From: Aromatoleum toluolicum
GTDB taxonomy: Bacteria; Pseudomonadota; Gammaproteobacteria; Burkholderiales; Rhodocyclaceae
Assembly (NCBI RefSeq): GCF_012911005.2
Contig: NZ_WTVS01000003.1
Coordinates: 1-64,000, forward strand
Length of the DNA stretch: 64,000 nt
Direction: 5' to 3'
Under the pieces are notes generated by a model. The model did not search any database. It had not been told where the DNA came from and saw only the letters and a program-made list of their open reading frames with translations. The translations under genes and the position numbers were made by a program. Below, in pieces: positions 56,690 to 64,000 of the stretch (position 1 is the first letter of the stretch; each line of letters starts with the position of its first letter).

Positions 56690-56704
56690 TGGCACGCCCT
56701 TTGC
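56690..56704 (+). promoter_or_regulatory. Sigma-54 promoter of the PQQ alcohol dehydrogenase gene
   Basis: TGGCAC-GCCCT-TTGC matches the -24/-12 consensus TGGCAC-N5-TTGC exactly, 81 bases upstream of the dehydrogenase start and on the same strand. A transcription start at about 56716 would give a leader of about 70 bases. It implies control by an ATP-dependent enhancer-binding protein. Confidence 0.8.
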
Positions 56705-56784
56705 GAACCCTGCAGCCGAATCCGGTCGCCCGGTCAGGGAGGCGGTTTCCAACAATACGACGAGATTCGAAAAGGAGGATTCAA

Positions 56785-58581
56785 ATGGAGCAGATCCGGA
56801 AACGCGCAGGGTGGTCCGTCGCGGTGTCCGTCCTCGCGCTGTCCCTGGCAAGCATGGGGAGCGCGCAGGCCAAGGAGGTGACCGACGCGGACATCCTCGC
56901 GGATGGCACCGGCAATACCTCGCAGGTCGTTACCCACGGCCTCGGCACCAAGGGGCAGCGTTTCAGCCCGCTGGCGAAGGTGAACCCCCAGACGGTCAAG
57001 AACCTCGTGCCGGTATGGTCGTTCTCGTTCGGCGGCGAAAAGCAGCGCGGCCAGCAGTCGCAGCCGCTGGTGCATGACGGCAAGATGTTCGTGACCGCCT
57101 CCTACAGCCGCATCTTCGCGCTTGACGTGAAGACCGGCGAGAAGCTGTGGAAGTACGAGCACCGCCTGCCCGATGGCATCATGCCCTGCTGTGACGTGAT
57201 CAACCGCGGCGCTGCGATCTACGGCAACCTCGTGATCTTCGGTACCCTCGACGCGCAGCTCGTCGCGCTCGACAAGGACACCGGCAAGGTCGTGTGGAAG
57301 GAGAAGATCGAGGACTACAAGGCGGGCTATTCCTTCACCGCCGCGCCCCAGATCGTCAAGGGCATGCTCATTACCGGCAACTCCGGCGGCGAGTTCGGCA
57401 TCGTCGGGCGCGTGGATGCGCGCGATCCGAAGACCGGCAAGCTGATCTGGACGCGTCCGGTGGTCGAAGGCCACATGGGCTTCAAGTACGACAAGGACGG
57501 CAACCAGGTCGAGAACGGCATCAGCGGCACGACCAACGCCACCTGGCCGGGCGACCTGTGGAAGACCGGCGGCGCGGCACCGTGGCTGTCGGCCTACTAT
57601 GATCCGGACGTCAACCTGATCTTCATCGGCACCGGCAACCCGGCGCCGTGGAACAGCTGGCTGCGTCCGGGCGACAACCTGTACTCGTCCTCGACCGTCG
57701 CGATCGATCCCGACACCGGCAAGATCGTGTGGCACTACCAGACCACGCCGCACGACGGCTGGGACTACGACGGCGTGAACGAATTCGTGTCCTTTGAGTA
57801 CAAGGATCCGAAGAGCGGCAAGATGGTCAAGGCGGGCGGCAAAGCGGACCGCAACGGCTTCTTCTTCGTCAATGACCGCACCAACGGCAAGCTGCTCAAC
57901 GCCTTCCCGTTCGTGAAGCAGATCGACTGGGCCAAGGGCATCGACCTGAACACCGGCCGTCCGCTCTACGATGACAAGAAGCGTCCGGGCAACCCCTTCA
58001 CCGAAGGCGGCGGCGACGGCAAGAAGGGCGAGGTGGTGCTGAACGCCCCGTCCTTCCTGGGTGGCAAGAACCAGATGCCCATGGCGTTCAGCCCGAAGAC
58101 CGGCTACTTCTACGTACCGGCCAACGAGTGGGCGATGGACATCTGGAACGAGCCGGTGTCGTACAAGCGCGGTGCGGCCTACCTCGGCGCGGGCTTCACG
58201 ATCAAGCCGATCAACGACGATTACATCGGCGCCCTGCGCGCGGTCGATCCGGTCAGCGGCAAGATCGTGTGGGAAGTGAAGAACAGCGCTCCGCTGTGGG
58301 GCGGCGTCCTCGCGACCGGCGGCAACCTGGTGTTCTACGGCACTCCCGAAGGCTACCTGAAGGCGATCGACGCGACCTCCGGCAAGGAAGTCTGGAAGTT
58401 CCAGACCGGCTCCGGGATCATCGCACCCCCGATCACCTGGGAAGACAAAGGCGAGCAGTACATCGCCGTGGTGTCGGGCTGGGGCGGCGCGGTGCCGCTG
58501 TGGGGCGGGGATGTCGCCAAGCGCGTGAACTTCCTCGAGCAGGGCGGTTCGGTGTGGGTGTTCAAGCTGCATAAATCCTGA
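56785..58581 (+). CDS. PQQ-dependent alcohol dehydrogenase, lanthanide-type active site
   Basis: The 598-residue periplasmic quinoprotein has a signal peptide ([19 protein letters not shown]), the eight-bladed propeller Trp repeats ([33 protein letters not shown]), the vicinal disulfide Cys135-Cys136 in [10 protein letters not shown] and the active-site segment [14 protein letters not shown]. Here Asp327 is the catalytic base, and Asp329 two residues on is the extra ligand seen in lanthanide-dependent XoxF/ExaF enzymes; calcium enzymes have Ala or Ser there. The length and sequence style are of ethanol-type dehydrogenases. Start ATG 56785 follows AAGGAGG. A sigma-54 promoter precedes it. Partner cytochrome genes are not in the window. 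Confidence 0.93.
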   Translation: MEQIRKRAGWSVAVSVLALSLASMGSAQAKEVTDADILADGTGNTSQVVTHGLGTKGQRFSPLAKVNPQTVKNLVPVWSFSFGGEKQRGQQSQPLVHDGKMFVTASYSRIFALDVKTGEKLWKYEHRLPDGIMPCCDVINRGAAIYGNLVIFGTLDAQLVALDKDTGKVVWKEKIEDYKAGYSFTAAPQIVKGMLITGNSGGEFGIVGRVDARDPKTGKLIWTRPVVEGHMGFKYDKDGNQVENGISGTTNATWPGDLWKTGGAAPWLSAYYDPDVNLIFIGTGNPAPWNSWLRPGDNLYSSSTVAIDPDTGKIVWHYQTTPHDGWDYDGVNEFVSFEYKDPKSGKMVKAGGKADRNGFFFVNDRTNGKLLNAFPFVKQIDWAKGIDLNTGRPLYDDKKRPGNPFTEGGGDGKKGEVVLNAPSFLGGKNQMPMAFSPKTGYFYVPANEWAMDIWNEPVSYKRGAAYLGAGFTIKPINDDYIGALRAVDPVSGKIVWEVKNSAPLWGGVLATGGNLVFYGTPEGYLKAIDATSGKEVWKFQTGSGIIAPPITWEDKGEQYIAVVSGWGGAVPLWGGDVAKRVNFLEQGGSVWVFKLHKS

Positions 58582-58594
58582 TCGGCTGGCAGGG

Positions 58595-58618
58595 GCCGGG
58601 CGGACGCGTCCGCCCGGC
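58595..58618. terminator. Perfect 24-base palindrome after the PQQ dehydrogenase gene
   Basis: GCCGGGCGGACG is followed directly by its exact complement, giving a 24-base uninterrupted palindrome beginning 14 bases after the dehydrogenase stop. A second hairpin follows at 58622-58641. No U-tract is present; it may stabilise the 3' end of the dehydrogenase mRNA or attenuate read-through. Confidence 0.6.
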
Positions 58619-58621
58619 GAC

Positions 58622-58641
58622 CGCCCCGGTTCGCCGGGGTG
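58622..58641. terminator. UUCG-tetraloop hairpin after the PQQ dehydrogenase gene
   Basis: CCCCGG-TTCG-CCGGGG (58624-58639) is a perfect stem with a stable UUCG loop, extended by a G-U pair at the base. Together with the preceding palindrome it forms a tandem hairpin in the gap before the Cache gene. Confidence 0.6.
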
Positions 58642-58752
58642 GCCCGCTGAGCCTGCCTGGGCCTGCCGTGTGGCGCCCGGGCGGGTTCAGCCGGCCATCT
58701 CGCCAAAGTCTCAACTTCCGATTTTCCGCATCTCGCCAGAGAGGATCCGCAC

Positions 58753-59607
58753 GTGAAACGTCTCCCCCTGAAGTCGCTCGCTGCCGCGACCCTGCTTGCC
58801 CTCGCGACGCAGTCCGCCACGGCCGTGGACCGCAGCACCCCGCGCGAGGCCCGTACGCTGTTCGAACAGGCGGTCAAATACATGGAAGCGAACGGCCCCG
58901 ACCGTGCCTTCGCCGCCTTCAACGACCGTAGCGGCCAGTTCGTGCGCAAGGACCTGTACGTGTTCGTGATCGACGACAAGGGCGTCTACCAGGCGAGCGG
59001 CGCTGCACCCGAGGCGCTCGTCGGCCTGACCGTGCTGAACACGACCGACGCGGCGGGCAACCCGCTGTTCCGCGAGATGATCGACAGCACGCGGGTCACG
59101 CCCGAAGCGACGGTGCGCTACATGTGGCTCAACCGCCTGACCAACAAGGTCGAGCCCAAGGTCAGCTATGTGCGCAAGATCGGCGGTTACGTGCTGGGCG
59201 TCGGTTATTCGGCACCGCGCGCGAGCGCCGACGACGCCCGTGCGATGCTCGAACGCGCCGTCGCACTGGCGCGTAGCGAAGGTCACGTCAAGGCTGCCGC
59301 CGCGTTCAACGATCGCCGCGGCGGTTTCGTGAAGGACGACCTCTACGTGTTCATGGTGAACCTCGACAGCGGCAAGTTCGAGGCGATGGGCATGAATCCT
59401 GCTTTGTCAGATACTGATGCGAGCGGCCTCGCCGACGCCGAAGGCCACAAGATCGTCGCCGAGATGATCGAGAAGCTGAAATCGGCCGATGCGGCCACCG
59501 TGGACTACGTGTGGCGCAATCCGGTGACCAACCGCGTCGAGAAGAAGCGCTCCTACGTGCGGCGCGAGGGTGGCTCGCTGATTGGTGTCGGGCACTACGT
59601 GGAGTAA
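58753..59607 (+). CDS. Periplasmic protein with two Cache-type sensor domains
   Basis: The 284-residue protein has a signal peptide (LAAATLLALATQSATA) and two tandem repeats of a single-Cache fold: AFAAFNDRSGQFVRKDLYVF at about 52-72 and AAAFNDRRGGFVKDDLYVFM at about 180-200, each followed by GxxP-type loops, YVRKIGGYVLGVGY and YVRREGGSLIGVGHY. The repeats show an internal duplication. With no membrane or output domain it would act as a soluble ligand-binding protein in the periplasm. It follows the PQQ dehydrogenase by 171 bases and probably belongs to the same alcohol-oxidation island. Confidence 0.85.
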   Translation: MKRLPLKSLAAATLLALATQSATAVDRSTPREARTLFEQAVKYMEANGPDRAFAAFNDRSGQFVRKDLYVFVIDDKGVYQASGAAPEALVGLTVLNTTDAAGNPLFREMIDSTRVTPEATVRYMWLNRLTNKVEPKVSYVRKIGGYVLGVGYSAPRASADDARAMLERAVALARSEGHVKAAAAFNDRRGGFVKDDLYVFMVNLDSGKFEAMGMNPALSDTDASGLADAEGHKIVAEMIEKLKSADAATVDYVWRNPVTNRVEKKRSYVRREGGSLIGVGHYVE

Positions 59608-59656
59608 GTTGCAGCAGCATCGGACGCCGGGATTTCCGGCGCCGGGGGTGGGGAAG

Positions 59657-60535
59657 GTGGCAAGAACGAGGCAGGCGTTCCGAGGGATGTTCGTGCAGGC
59701 GCTGGTCGCCCTGTGGGCGCTGGCGGCCGTGGTGCCGCATGCGCGCGCTGGCGACGGGGCTGCGCCCATCGCAGGCCTGTCGGGCCTCACGATTCGCGTG
59801 GACGGCGAGGACTGGGGCAGCGCCGCGCGCGACGAGGTCGAAACCCTGCTCAACGCCGTCGCGGATGAACTCACCGGGGGCGCGGCGCATGGACTCGTGA
59901 GCCCCGTCGTCGTCAGTTACGCCGCGGGCAGTCCGGTGACACTGTTCGACAAGGGGCACGACGGCGAATACCGCGTGCACCTGTCCGCGCGCAATCGTGG
60001 CTGGGCGCAGTATGTCTACCAGTTCGGCCACGAGCTGTGTCACATCCTGTCCAACTATGACCACCGTGCGCACGACACGACGCGTCGCACGACACAGTGG
60101 TTCGAGGAGGCGCTGTGCGAGGCGGCCGGCCTCTACGTGCTGCGCAGCATGGCGGTGCGCTGGCGGACCGATGCGCCGTATCCGGGCTGGGAAGCGTACG
60201 CGCCCAGCCTGGCTTCCTATGCCGAGCATCTCGTCGCCGAGCCGCATCGCCGGCTTCCGGCCGGCACGTCGGCCGCTTCATGGCTGAAGTCGACGCTTCC
60301 CCGTCTGTCGGCCGATCCCTATCGCCGTGGTGACAACGAGGTCGTCGCCAATCTGCTGCTGCCGCATTTCGAGCGCGACTCCGCACGCTGGGTCGTGTTG
60401 CGCTATCTCAACCTCGAAGCGGTAAGCGCCGACGGAATTGCCGGCTACGTCCGCGAGTGGCGCGAGGAAGTACCCGACGAACACCGTGCGTTCATCGACG
60501 CCCTCGCGAGCACGCTGGGGCTGGCCGAGGGATAG
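59657..60535 (+). CDS. Exported HExxH zinc metalloprotease-like protein
   Basis: The 292-residue protein has a signal-like N-terminus (MFVQALVALWALAAVVPHARA) and a zincin motif FGHELCHILSNYD (H-E-x-x-H) at about 130, with a downstream Glu-rich helix EEALCEAAGLYVLRSM that could give the third ligand. No close family was recognised, so the substrate is open. The start is uncertain: GTG 59657 behind GGGGAAG and ATG 59687 are the best candidates. It follows the Cache gene by 49 bases on the same strand. Confidence 0.65.
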   Translation: MARTRQAFRGMFVQALVALWALAAVVPHARAGDGAAPIAGLSGLTIRVDGEDWGSAARDEVETLLNAVADELTGGAAHGLVSPVVVSYAAGSPVTLFDKGHDGEYRVHLSARNRGWAQYVYQFGHELCHILSNYDHRAHDTTRRTTQWFEEALCEAAGLYVLRSMAVRWRTDAPYPGWEAYAPSLASYAEHLVAEPHRRLPAGTSAASWLKSTLPRLSADPYRRGDNEVVANLLLPHFERDSARWVVLRYLNLEAVSADGIAGYVREWREEVPDEHRAFIDALASTLGLAEG

Positions 60536-60553
60536 CGATGACGTTGGACCCGC

Positions 60554-60856
60554 TCAGCGGAATCCGCTCGGATCGCGGTCCATGATGGCGTTGCGCAGGC
60601 GGATCTCCAGCGCCAGGCGCTGCACGTAGCGATCCATCTCGCGGTCGCCGACGGCGCTTGCGCGCGGGCCTTCTTCACCACTGAGGCCGGGGCGACCGAA
60701 CACGCCCGAGTCTTCCTTCAGCTTCATCCCTTCATCGAGCGCTTGCGACTGCCGGTCGAAGGATTTGTCGCTGACGGTGTCTGCTGCGACGGCGGACGGC
60801 AGCGCCAGAATCAGCACTGCGCCGAGAAGCGCGAGGGCGGCTGACTTGTGTGTCAT
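60554..60856 (-). CDS. Small exported protein of unknown function
   Basis: The 100-residue protein has a clear Sec signal peptide (ALALLGAVLILALPSAVAADT), followed by a charged helical region (DRQSQALDEGMKLKEDSGVF, RYVQRLALEIRLRNAIMDRD). There are no Cys residues. AGGAGAGG precedes the start ATG 60854-60856. It is convergent with the protease-like gene. No family was recognised. Confidence 0.65.
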   Translation of the reverse strand: MTHKSAALALLGAVLILALPSAVAADTVSDKSFDRQSQALDEGMKLKEDSGVFGRPGLSGEEGPRASAVGDREMDRYVQRLALEIRLRNAIMDRDPSGFR

Positions 60857-60956
60857 GAGCCTCTCCTGAAATTGTGACTCCCTGAAGCCCTTTGTATTTG
60901 TTGGACTGCCTCCTGTGTATGTCCACTATAGGTGAGAGGGATGCCGATATCTGTAG

Positions 60957-63458
60957 TCACCCGGGCGCAAGCGCGGGCCCGGTGCCGCTGGCGCGGGCCT
61001 CGAGCAGTCCGTCCAGATCCTGCGCCGCCATCGGGCGACCGAACAGGTAGCCCTGGCCTTCGTGGCAGCCGTGCCGGCGCAGCAGCGCCGCCTGCTCGAC
61101 GGTCTCGACCCCTTCTGCAACCACTCGCAGGTTCAGCGAGCGGGCGATCTGGATGATCGCGCGCGCAATCGCGCGGTCCTCCGCGTTGCTGCACACGTCG
61201 GTCACAAAGGAGCGGTCGATCTTCAGCTTGTTCAGCGGGAAGCGTTTCAGGTACGCAAGGCTCGAGTATCCGGTGCCGAAATCGTCGATCGCGAGTCCGT
61301 AGCCCGCACGCTTCAGCGCGTCGAGCACCTCGTGCGCGGCATGCACGTCTTCCACCAGAGTGGATTCGGTCAGTTCGACCTCGATCATGCGCGGCGGCAC
61401 GCCGGTGTCCCGCTGCGCAGCAGCGAGTGTCGCGATGAGGTCCGAGCGGTAGATCTGCAATCCGGATACGTTGATGCTGACCTGCATCGACAGCCCCGCA
61501 TCGCGCCAGCGGCGCGCCTGACGGAAGGCTTCGTGGATGACCCACTCGCCGATCGGCAGGATCAGGCCGCTTTCCTCCGCGACAGGGATGAACCGGCTTG
61601 GGCCCACCGGCTCGCCGTCGCGCGGCGTCCAGCGCAGCAGCGCCTCGGCGCCGAAGATGCGGCCGGTGCGCATGTTGACCTGCGGCTGGTACACCAGGCT
61701 GAACTCGTCGCGCCCGAGCGCCTGCCGCAGACGGCTGTGCATCACCAGGCGCTCGGCCGCCTTCGCGTTCATCTTTTCGTCGAAGTAGCTGAAGGTGCCA
61801 CGTCCGCACTCCTTGGAGTGGTACATCGCGGTATCGGCCTTCTGCAGCAGCGTGTCGAAGTCGCTGCCGTCACCCGGATAGATCGCGACGCCGATCGAGC
61901 CGCCGACGCTCAGCACCTGGCCGTCGATCTCGACCGGTGCGTCCATGCAGGCTTCGATCTTGCGGGCAACGGTGACGACGTCCTCAGGGCACGGGACGTG
62001 CTCGAGCAGGATCACGAACTCGTCACCGCCGAGGCGGCTGATCATGTCGGTGCCGTAGAGCGCATGCCGCAGGCGATCGGCGACGGCGACCAGCAGCGCG
62101 TCGCCCACCGGGTGGCCGAGCGAGTCGTTCACGCGCTTGAAGTGGTCGAGGTCGAGGAACAGCAGGGCGAGATGTCGCCCCGTGTGACGTGCGTGCTCGG
62201 CGGCCTGCGCGAAGCGTTCGCGCAGCAGCGTGCGGTTCGGCAGCCCCGTGAGGGCGTCGTGGCGCGCGAGGAACTGGACCCGCTCTTCAGCCTGCTTGCG
62301 TCGCGTGACGTCCGAGAAGGCGCCGACGAAATGCGCGACGCGCCCCGCTTCGTCGCGCACGACCGAGATCGACAGGCGCTTCGGATAGATTTCGCCGTTC
62401 TTGCGGCGATCCCAAATCTCGCCTTCCCAGCGGTTCTCGACCAGCAACGTTTCCCACATGCGGCGGTAGAACGCCGCGTCGTGACGTCCCGACTTGAGCA
62501 GGGAGGGGGACTGGCCGATCACCTCGGCCGGCGCGTAGCCGGTGATGCGCACGAAGGCGGAGTTGACGCTGATGATGCGGTTGTCCGCATCGCACATCAT
62601 CAGGGCTTCGCCGCTGTTCTCGAATACGGTGCTCGCGAGCTCGAGCTGGTGCTGCTGGCGCTTCTGCGCGTTGATGTCGGAATAAACCCAGATCGAGCCG
62701 CCGTGCGGCTGCTGCGGGTCGAGCGGGCGGCCGACGCGGTAACACCAGATCGGTCGGCCGTCGCGGCGCTGCAGCAGCACCTCGTCCTCGCTGAAACCCT
62801 GGGCTTCGAGGCGGTGATAGAGGCGGATGCCGTTCTCCCGCCAGTCCCGCGCCGAGGCGTAGAGCATTGCCGTCTTCCGGCCGACGAGGTCCTGCGCGCT
62901 GTCATAACCGAAGATCTCCGCCATGCGGGGGTTGCAGCGCAGGATCACGCGGTCCTGTATGTACGCGATGCCGACGTGCGCGTTGTCGAAGATCACGCGC
63001 TGCTCGTCGAGCAGTTCCTGCAGGCGACGCTCGGCTTCCTTGCGTTCGGTGATGTCCTGCAGCGTCTCGATCGCTCCGATCACGCACCCGTGCTCGTCGC
63101 GGATCGGTGCCGCCGTGAAGTGGAGCCACATCCCGCCCTGCCCGAGGTGCGGAAAGAAATCCTCGGCCTCGTAGCTGCCCGGAATGCTCTTCGACGGCCG
63201 GTACTTGTCCGGGTAGTACGTCGGGATGAGCATCTCGATGCACCCCGAGGCGACCAGGTCGGCCATCACAGGCCGCCGCTCGGGGTAGAAGGGGCGCCAC
63301 TGGTCCGAGGTGCCGACGATCTCGTCGGCCAGTATTCCGAGCATCAGTTCGCAAGCGCGATTCCAGTAGCGGACGTGGTGCTCGCTGTCGATGACAAAGG
63401 TCGCGACCGGCGAACCGCTGACCAGTTCACCGACACGTGTCTCCAGGGTTTCGATCAT
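60957..63458 (-). CDS. PAS-GGDEF-EAL protein
   Basis: The 833-residue protein lacks a membrane segment. It has three PAS domains (about 5-130, 140-260, 270-390), GGDEF with SRLGGDEFVILLEHV at about 476, and EAL with IFGAEALLRWTPRDG at about 606 and IDDFGTGYSSLAYLKRFP further on. Both cyclic-di-GMP motifs are intact, so it may be a synthase, a phosphodiesterase or both. PAS domains suggest redox or small-molecule control. ATG 63456-63458 has a weak ribosome binding site. The stretch 63459-63923 upstream holds its promoter. Confidence 0.92.
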   Translation of the reverse strand: MIETLETRVGELVSGSPVATFVIDSEHHVRYWNRACELMLGILADEIVGTSDQWRPFYPERRPVMADLVASGCIEMLIPTYYPDKYRPSKSIPGSYEAEDFFPHLGQGGMWLHFTAAPIRDEHGCVIGAIETLQDITERKEAERRLQELLDEQRVIFDNAHVGIAYIQDRVILRCNPRMAEIFGYDSAQDLVGRKTAMLYASARDWRENGIRLYHRLEAQGFSEDEVLLQRRDGRPIWCYRVGRPLDPQQPHGGSIWVYSDINAQKRQQHQLELASTVFENSGEALMMCDADNRIISVNSAFVRITGYAPAEVIGQSPSLLKSGRHDAAFYRRMWETLLVENRWEGEIWDRRKNGEIYPKRLSISVVRDEAGRVAHFVGAFSDVTRRKQAEERVQFLARHDALTGLPNRTLLRERFAQAAEHARHTGRHLALLFLDLDHFKRVNDSLGHPVGDALLVAVADRLRHALYGTDMISRLGGDEFVILLEHVPCPEDVVTVARKIEACMDAPVEIDGQVLSVGGSIGVAIYPGDGSDFDTLLQKADTAMYHSKECGRGTFSYFDEKMNAKAAERLVMHSRLRQALGRDEFSLVYQPQVNMRTGRIFGAEALLRWTPRDGEPVGPSRFIPVAEESGLILPIGEWVIHEAFRQARRWRDAGLSMQVSINVSGLQIYRSDLIATLAAAQRDTGVPPRMIEVELTESTLVEDVHAAHEVLDALKRAGYGLAIDDFGTGYSSLAYLKRFPLNKLKIDRSFVTDVCSNAEDRAIARAIIQIARSLNLRVVAEGVETVEQAALLRRHGCHEGQGYLFGRPMAAQDLDGLLEARASGTGPALAPG

Positions 63459-63923
63459 CGTCGAGTGGGGCGGGAAGGATTGGTTTATAGGAGTTATTTA
63501 TGGACTTATACGTGAAACAGCTTACTGGCTGCTTGCAGGTCTTGGCGAGCAAAACATGTGCCCGTGGCCCCTCGAGCCCAAAGCCCAGATATTCCGCGGC
63601 TTTCCAGTGTGAAGGCGATCGGCGATTACAGTTTTGCGACATTTGCTATCAGCTTTGCCCCGCCCGGACCCGGCGTGCCGATTGCGGAAGGGCCTGATTG
63701 ACAACCGGAGAGCCTTGTAGCAATGAGGGTTTGCGCGGGCTTCGTGTTTGTCCGCGCGGATTTAGTGCGCTGCAATAGCGGCGGAGAGCCCTCATTGAGG
63801 CGCGGGGGATTTTTTGCCACCATGCGCGGCGTTTCCTGATTTTTACCCAATGATGTCGTGGTCTTTCGTGCGTCCCGAACCACGGGCGCGAAACCGCTGT
63901 GAAGAACTCATGAGGAATTCCGG
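63459..63923. other. 465-base intergenic region before the right-edge gene
   Basis: This divergent region is less GC-rich than its surroundings. It carries the promoter of the PAS-GGDEF-EAL gene on the minus strand and that of the gene at 63924 on the plus strand. A 65-codon Cys-rich frame with an AGGAG ribosome binding site (63500-63697) was seen, but its codon use is not convincing. No operator was recognised. Confidence 0.5.
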
Positions 63924-64000
63924 ATGAAAAAGACTGCATTGCTGTTCGCCATGCTCGCCCTGACCGCGGGCGGCGCCTTCGCAAAAGACTGGAAAGAGAT
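63924..64000 (+). CDS. N-terminus of an exported protein, possibly a periplasmic solute-binding protein (partial)
   Basis: The visible 25 residues (MKKTALLFAMLALTAGGAFA then KDWKE) are a Sec signal peptide with cleavage after AFA. GAGGAA lies eight bases before ATG 63924. The mature start KDWKE is common in amino-acid-binding ABC transporter proteins, but too little is present to name it. The gene continues beyond the window. Confidence 0.75.
   Translation, partial: MKKTALLFAMLALTAGGAFAKDWKE

Larger units (their letters stand above)
56446..56784. other. 339-base divergent control region of the PQQ dehydrogenase
   Basis: This gap holds the promoters of both divergent units: a sigma-54 promoter at 56690-56704 for the dehydrogenase, an imperfect palindrome at 56558-56574 that could bind an activator, and AT-rich DNA at 56570-56650. 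No coding frame was recognised. Confidence 0.7.

Noticed and set aside
63500-63697. A 65-codon Cys-rich frame with AGGAG before ATG in the right intergenic region
   Set aside because: No family pattern was seen, and the composition looks like chance translation. It is mentioned only as a weak candidate.

Overview
The window is a GC-rich (mostly about 65-70 % by eye) chromosomal stretch with tightly packed genes and 4-17 base overlaps inside operons. The gene set fits a betaproteobacterium of the Rhodocyclales (Azoarcus/Aromatoleum/Thauera-like): glutathione-dependent formaldehyde oxidation, a PQQ alcohol dehydrogenase with its accessory proteins, a cyclohexanecarboxylate-type CoA ligase, and large PAS-GGDEF-EAL proteins. 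This placement is an inference from gene content and base composition. No rRNA, tRNA, CRISPR array, insertion sequence or phage gene was recognised.

Layout. 1-5.8 kb: end of an unknown gene, a formaldehyde detoxification pair, an ACP-fatty acyl-AMP ligase-acyltransferase fusion and a ClpP-fold-like lipoprotein. 5.9-13.3 kb: archease and RtcB, then an operon of acyl-CoA synthetase, E1 alpha, E1 beta, E2 and a stand-alone acyl carrier protein. 13.3-15.9 kb: a small MscS channel, two Hsp20 chaperones and a Tat-exported beta-carbonic-anhydrase-like protein. 16.1-23.9 kb: the most unusual locus, coding for a 1934-residue protein with two alpha/beta-hydrolase domains and a CHAT protease domain, a metacaspase, and a GH46-chitosanase-like protein with a peptidoglycan-binding domain. 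23.9-34.7 kb: a zinc-sensor (CZB) GGDEF-EAL protein, a DUF302-like protein with a TonB-dependent receptor, a winged-helix protein, a low-GC OsmC-YcaO fusion that looks acquired, and an SRAP protein. 34.7-40.8 kb: two LysR regulators, the second divergent from a CoA ligase-CBS-GntP permease operon. 40.9-48.2 kb: two exported oxidoreductases, an ATP/ADP-translocase-like transporter, an HNH nuclease, glutathione peroxidase, GST, a methyltransferase and small proteins. 48.2-52.5 kb: an overlapping amidoligase operon (C39-like peptidase, RLAN/RimK ATP-grasp, GCS2 ligase, N-formylglutamate amidohydrolase) preceded by a 26-codon ORF with a strong ribosome binding site. 52.6-60.9 kb: a quinoprotein island (NarL-type regulator, UhpB/NarX-type kinase, quinoprotein-relay metallohydrolase, SoxYZ-like carrier, and a divergent PQQ alcohol dehydrogenase with a lanthanide-type Asp-Tyr-Asp site and a near-perfect sigma-54 promoter, followed by a double-Cache protein and an HExxH protease). 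61-64 kb: another PAS-GGDEF-EAL protein and the start of an exported, probably solute-binding protein.

How the parts work together. The alcohol dehydrogenase and its carrier/metallohydrolase form a periplasmic alcohol oxidation module. Formaldehyde or other aldehydes could be removed by the glutathione-dependent pair at the left end. The CHAT/metacaspase/hydrolase locus is the best candidate for an undescribed system: two cysteine proteases from the caspase clan sit beside lipase-like and wall-hydrolase-like effectors, which suggests a triggered cell-damage or self-destruction pathway. The micro-ORF/C39/ATP-grasp/GCS2 cluster is the second candidate and may make or trim a peptide-like or glutathione-like conjugate.
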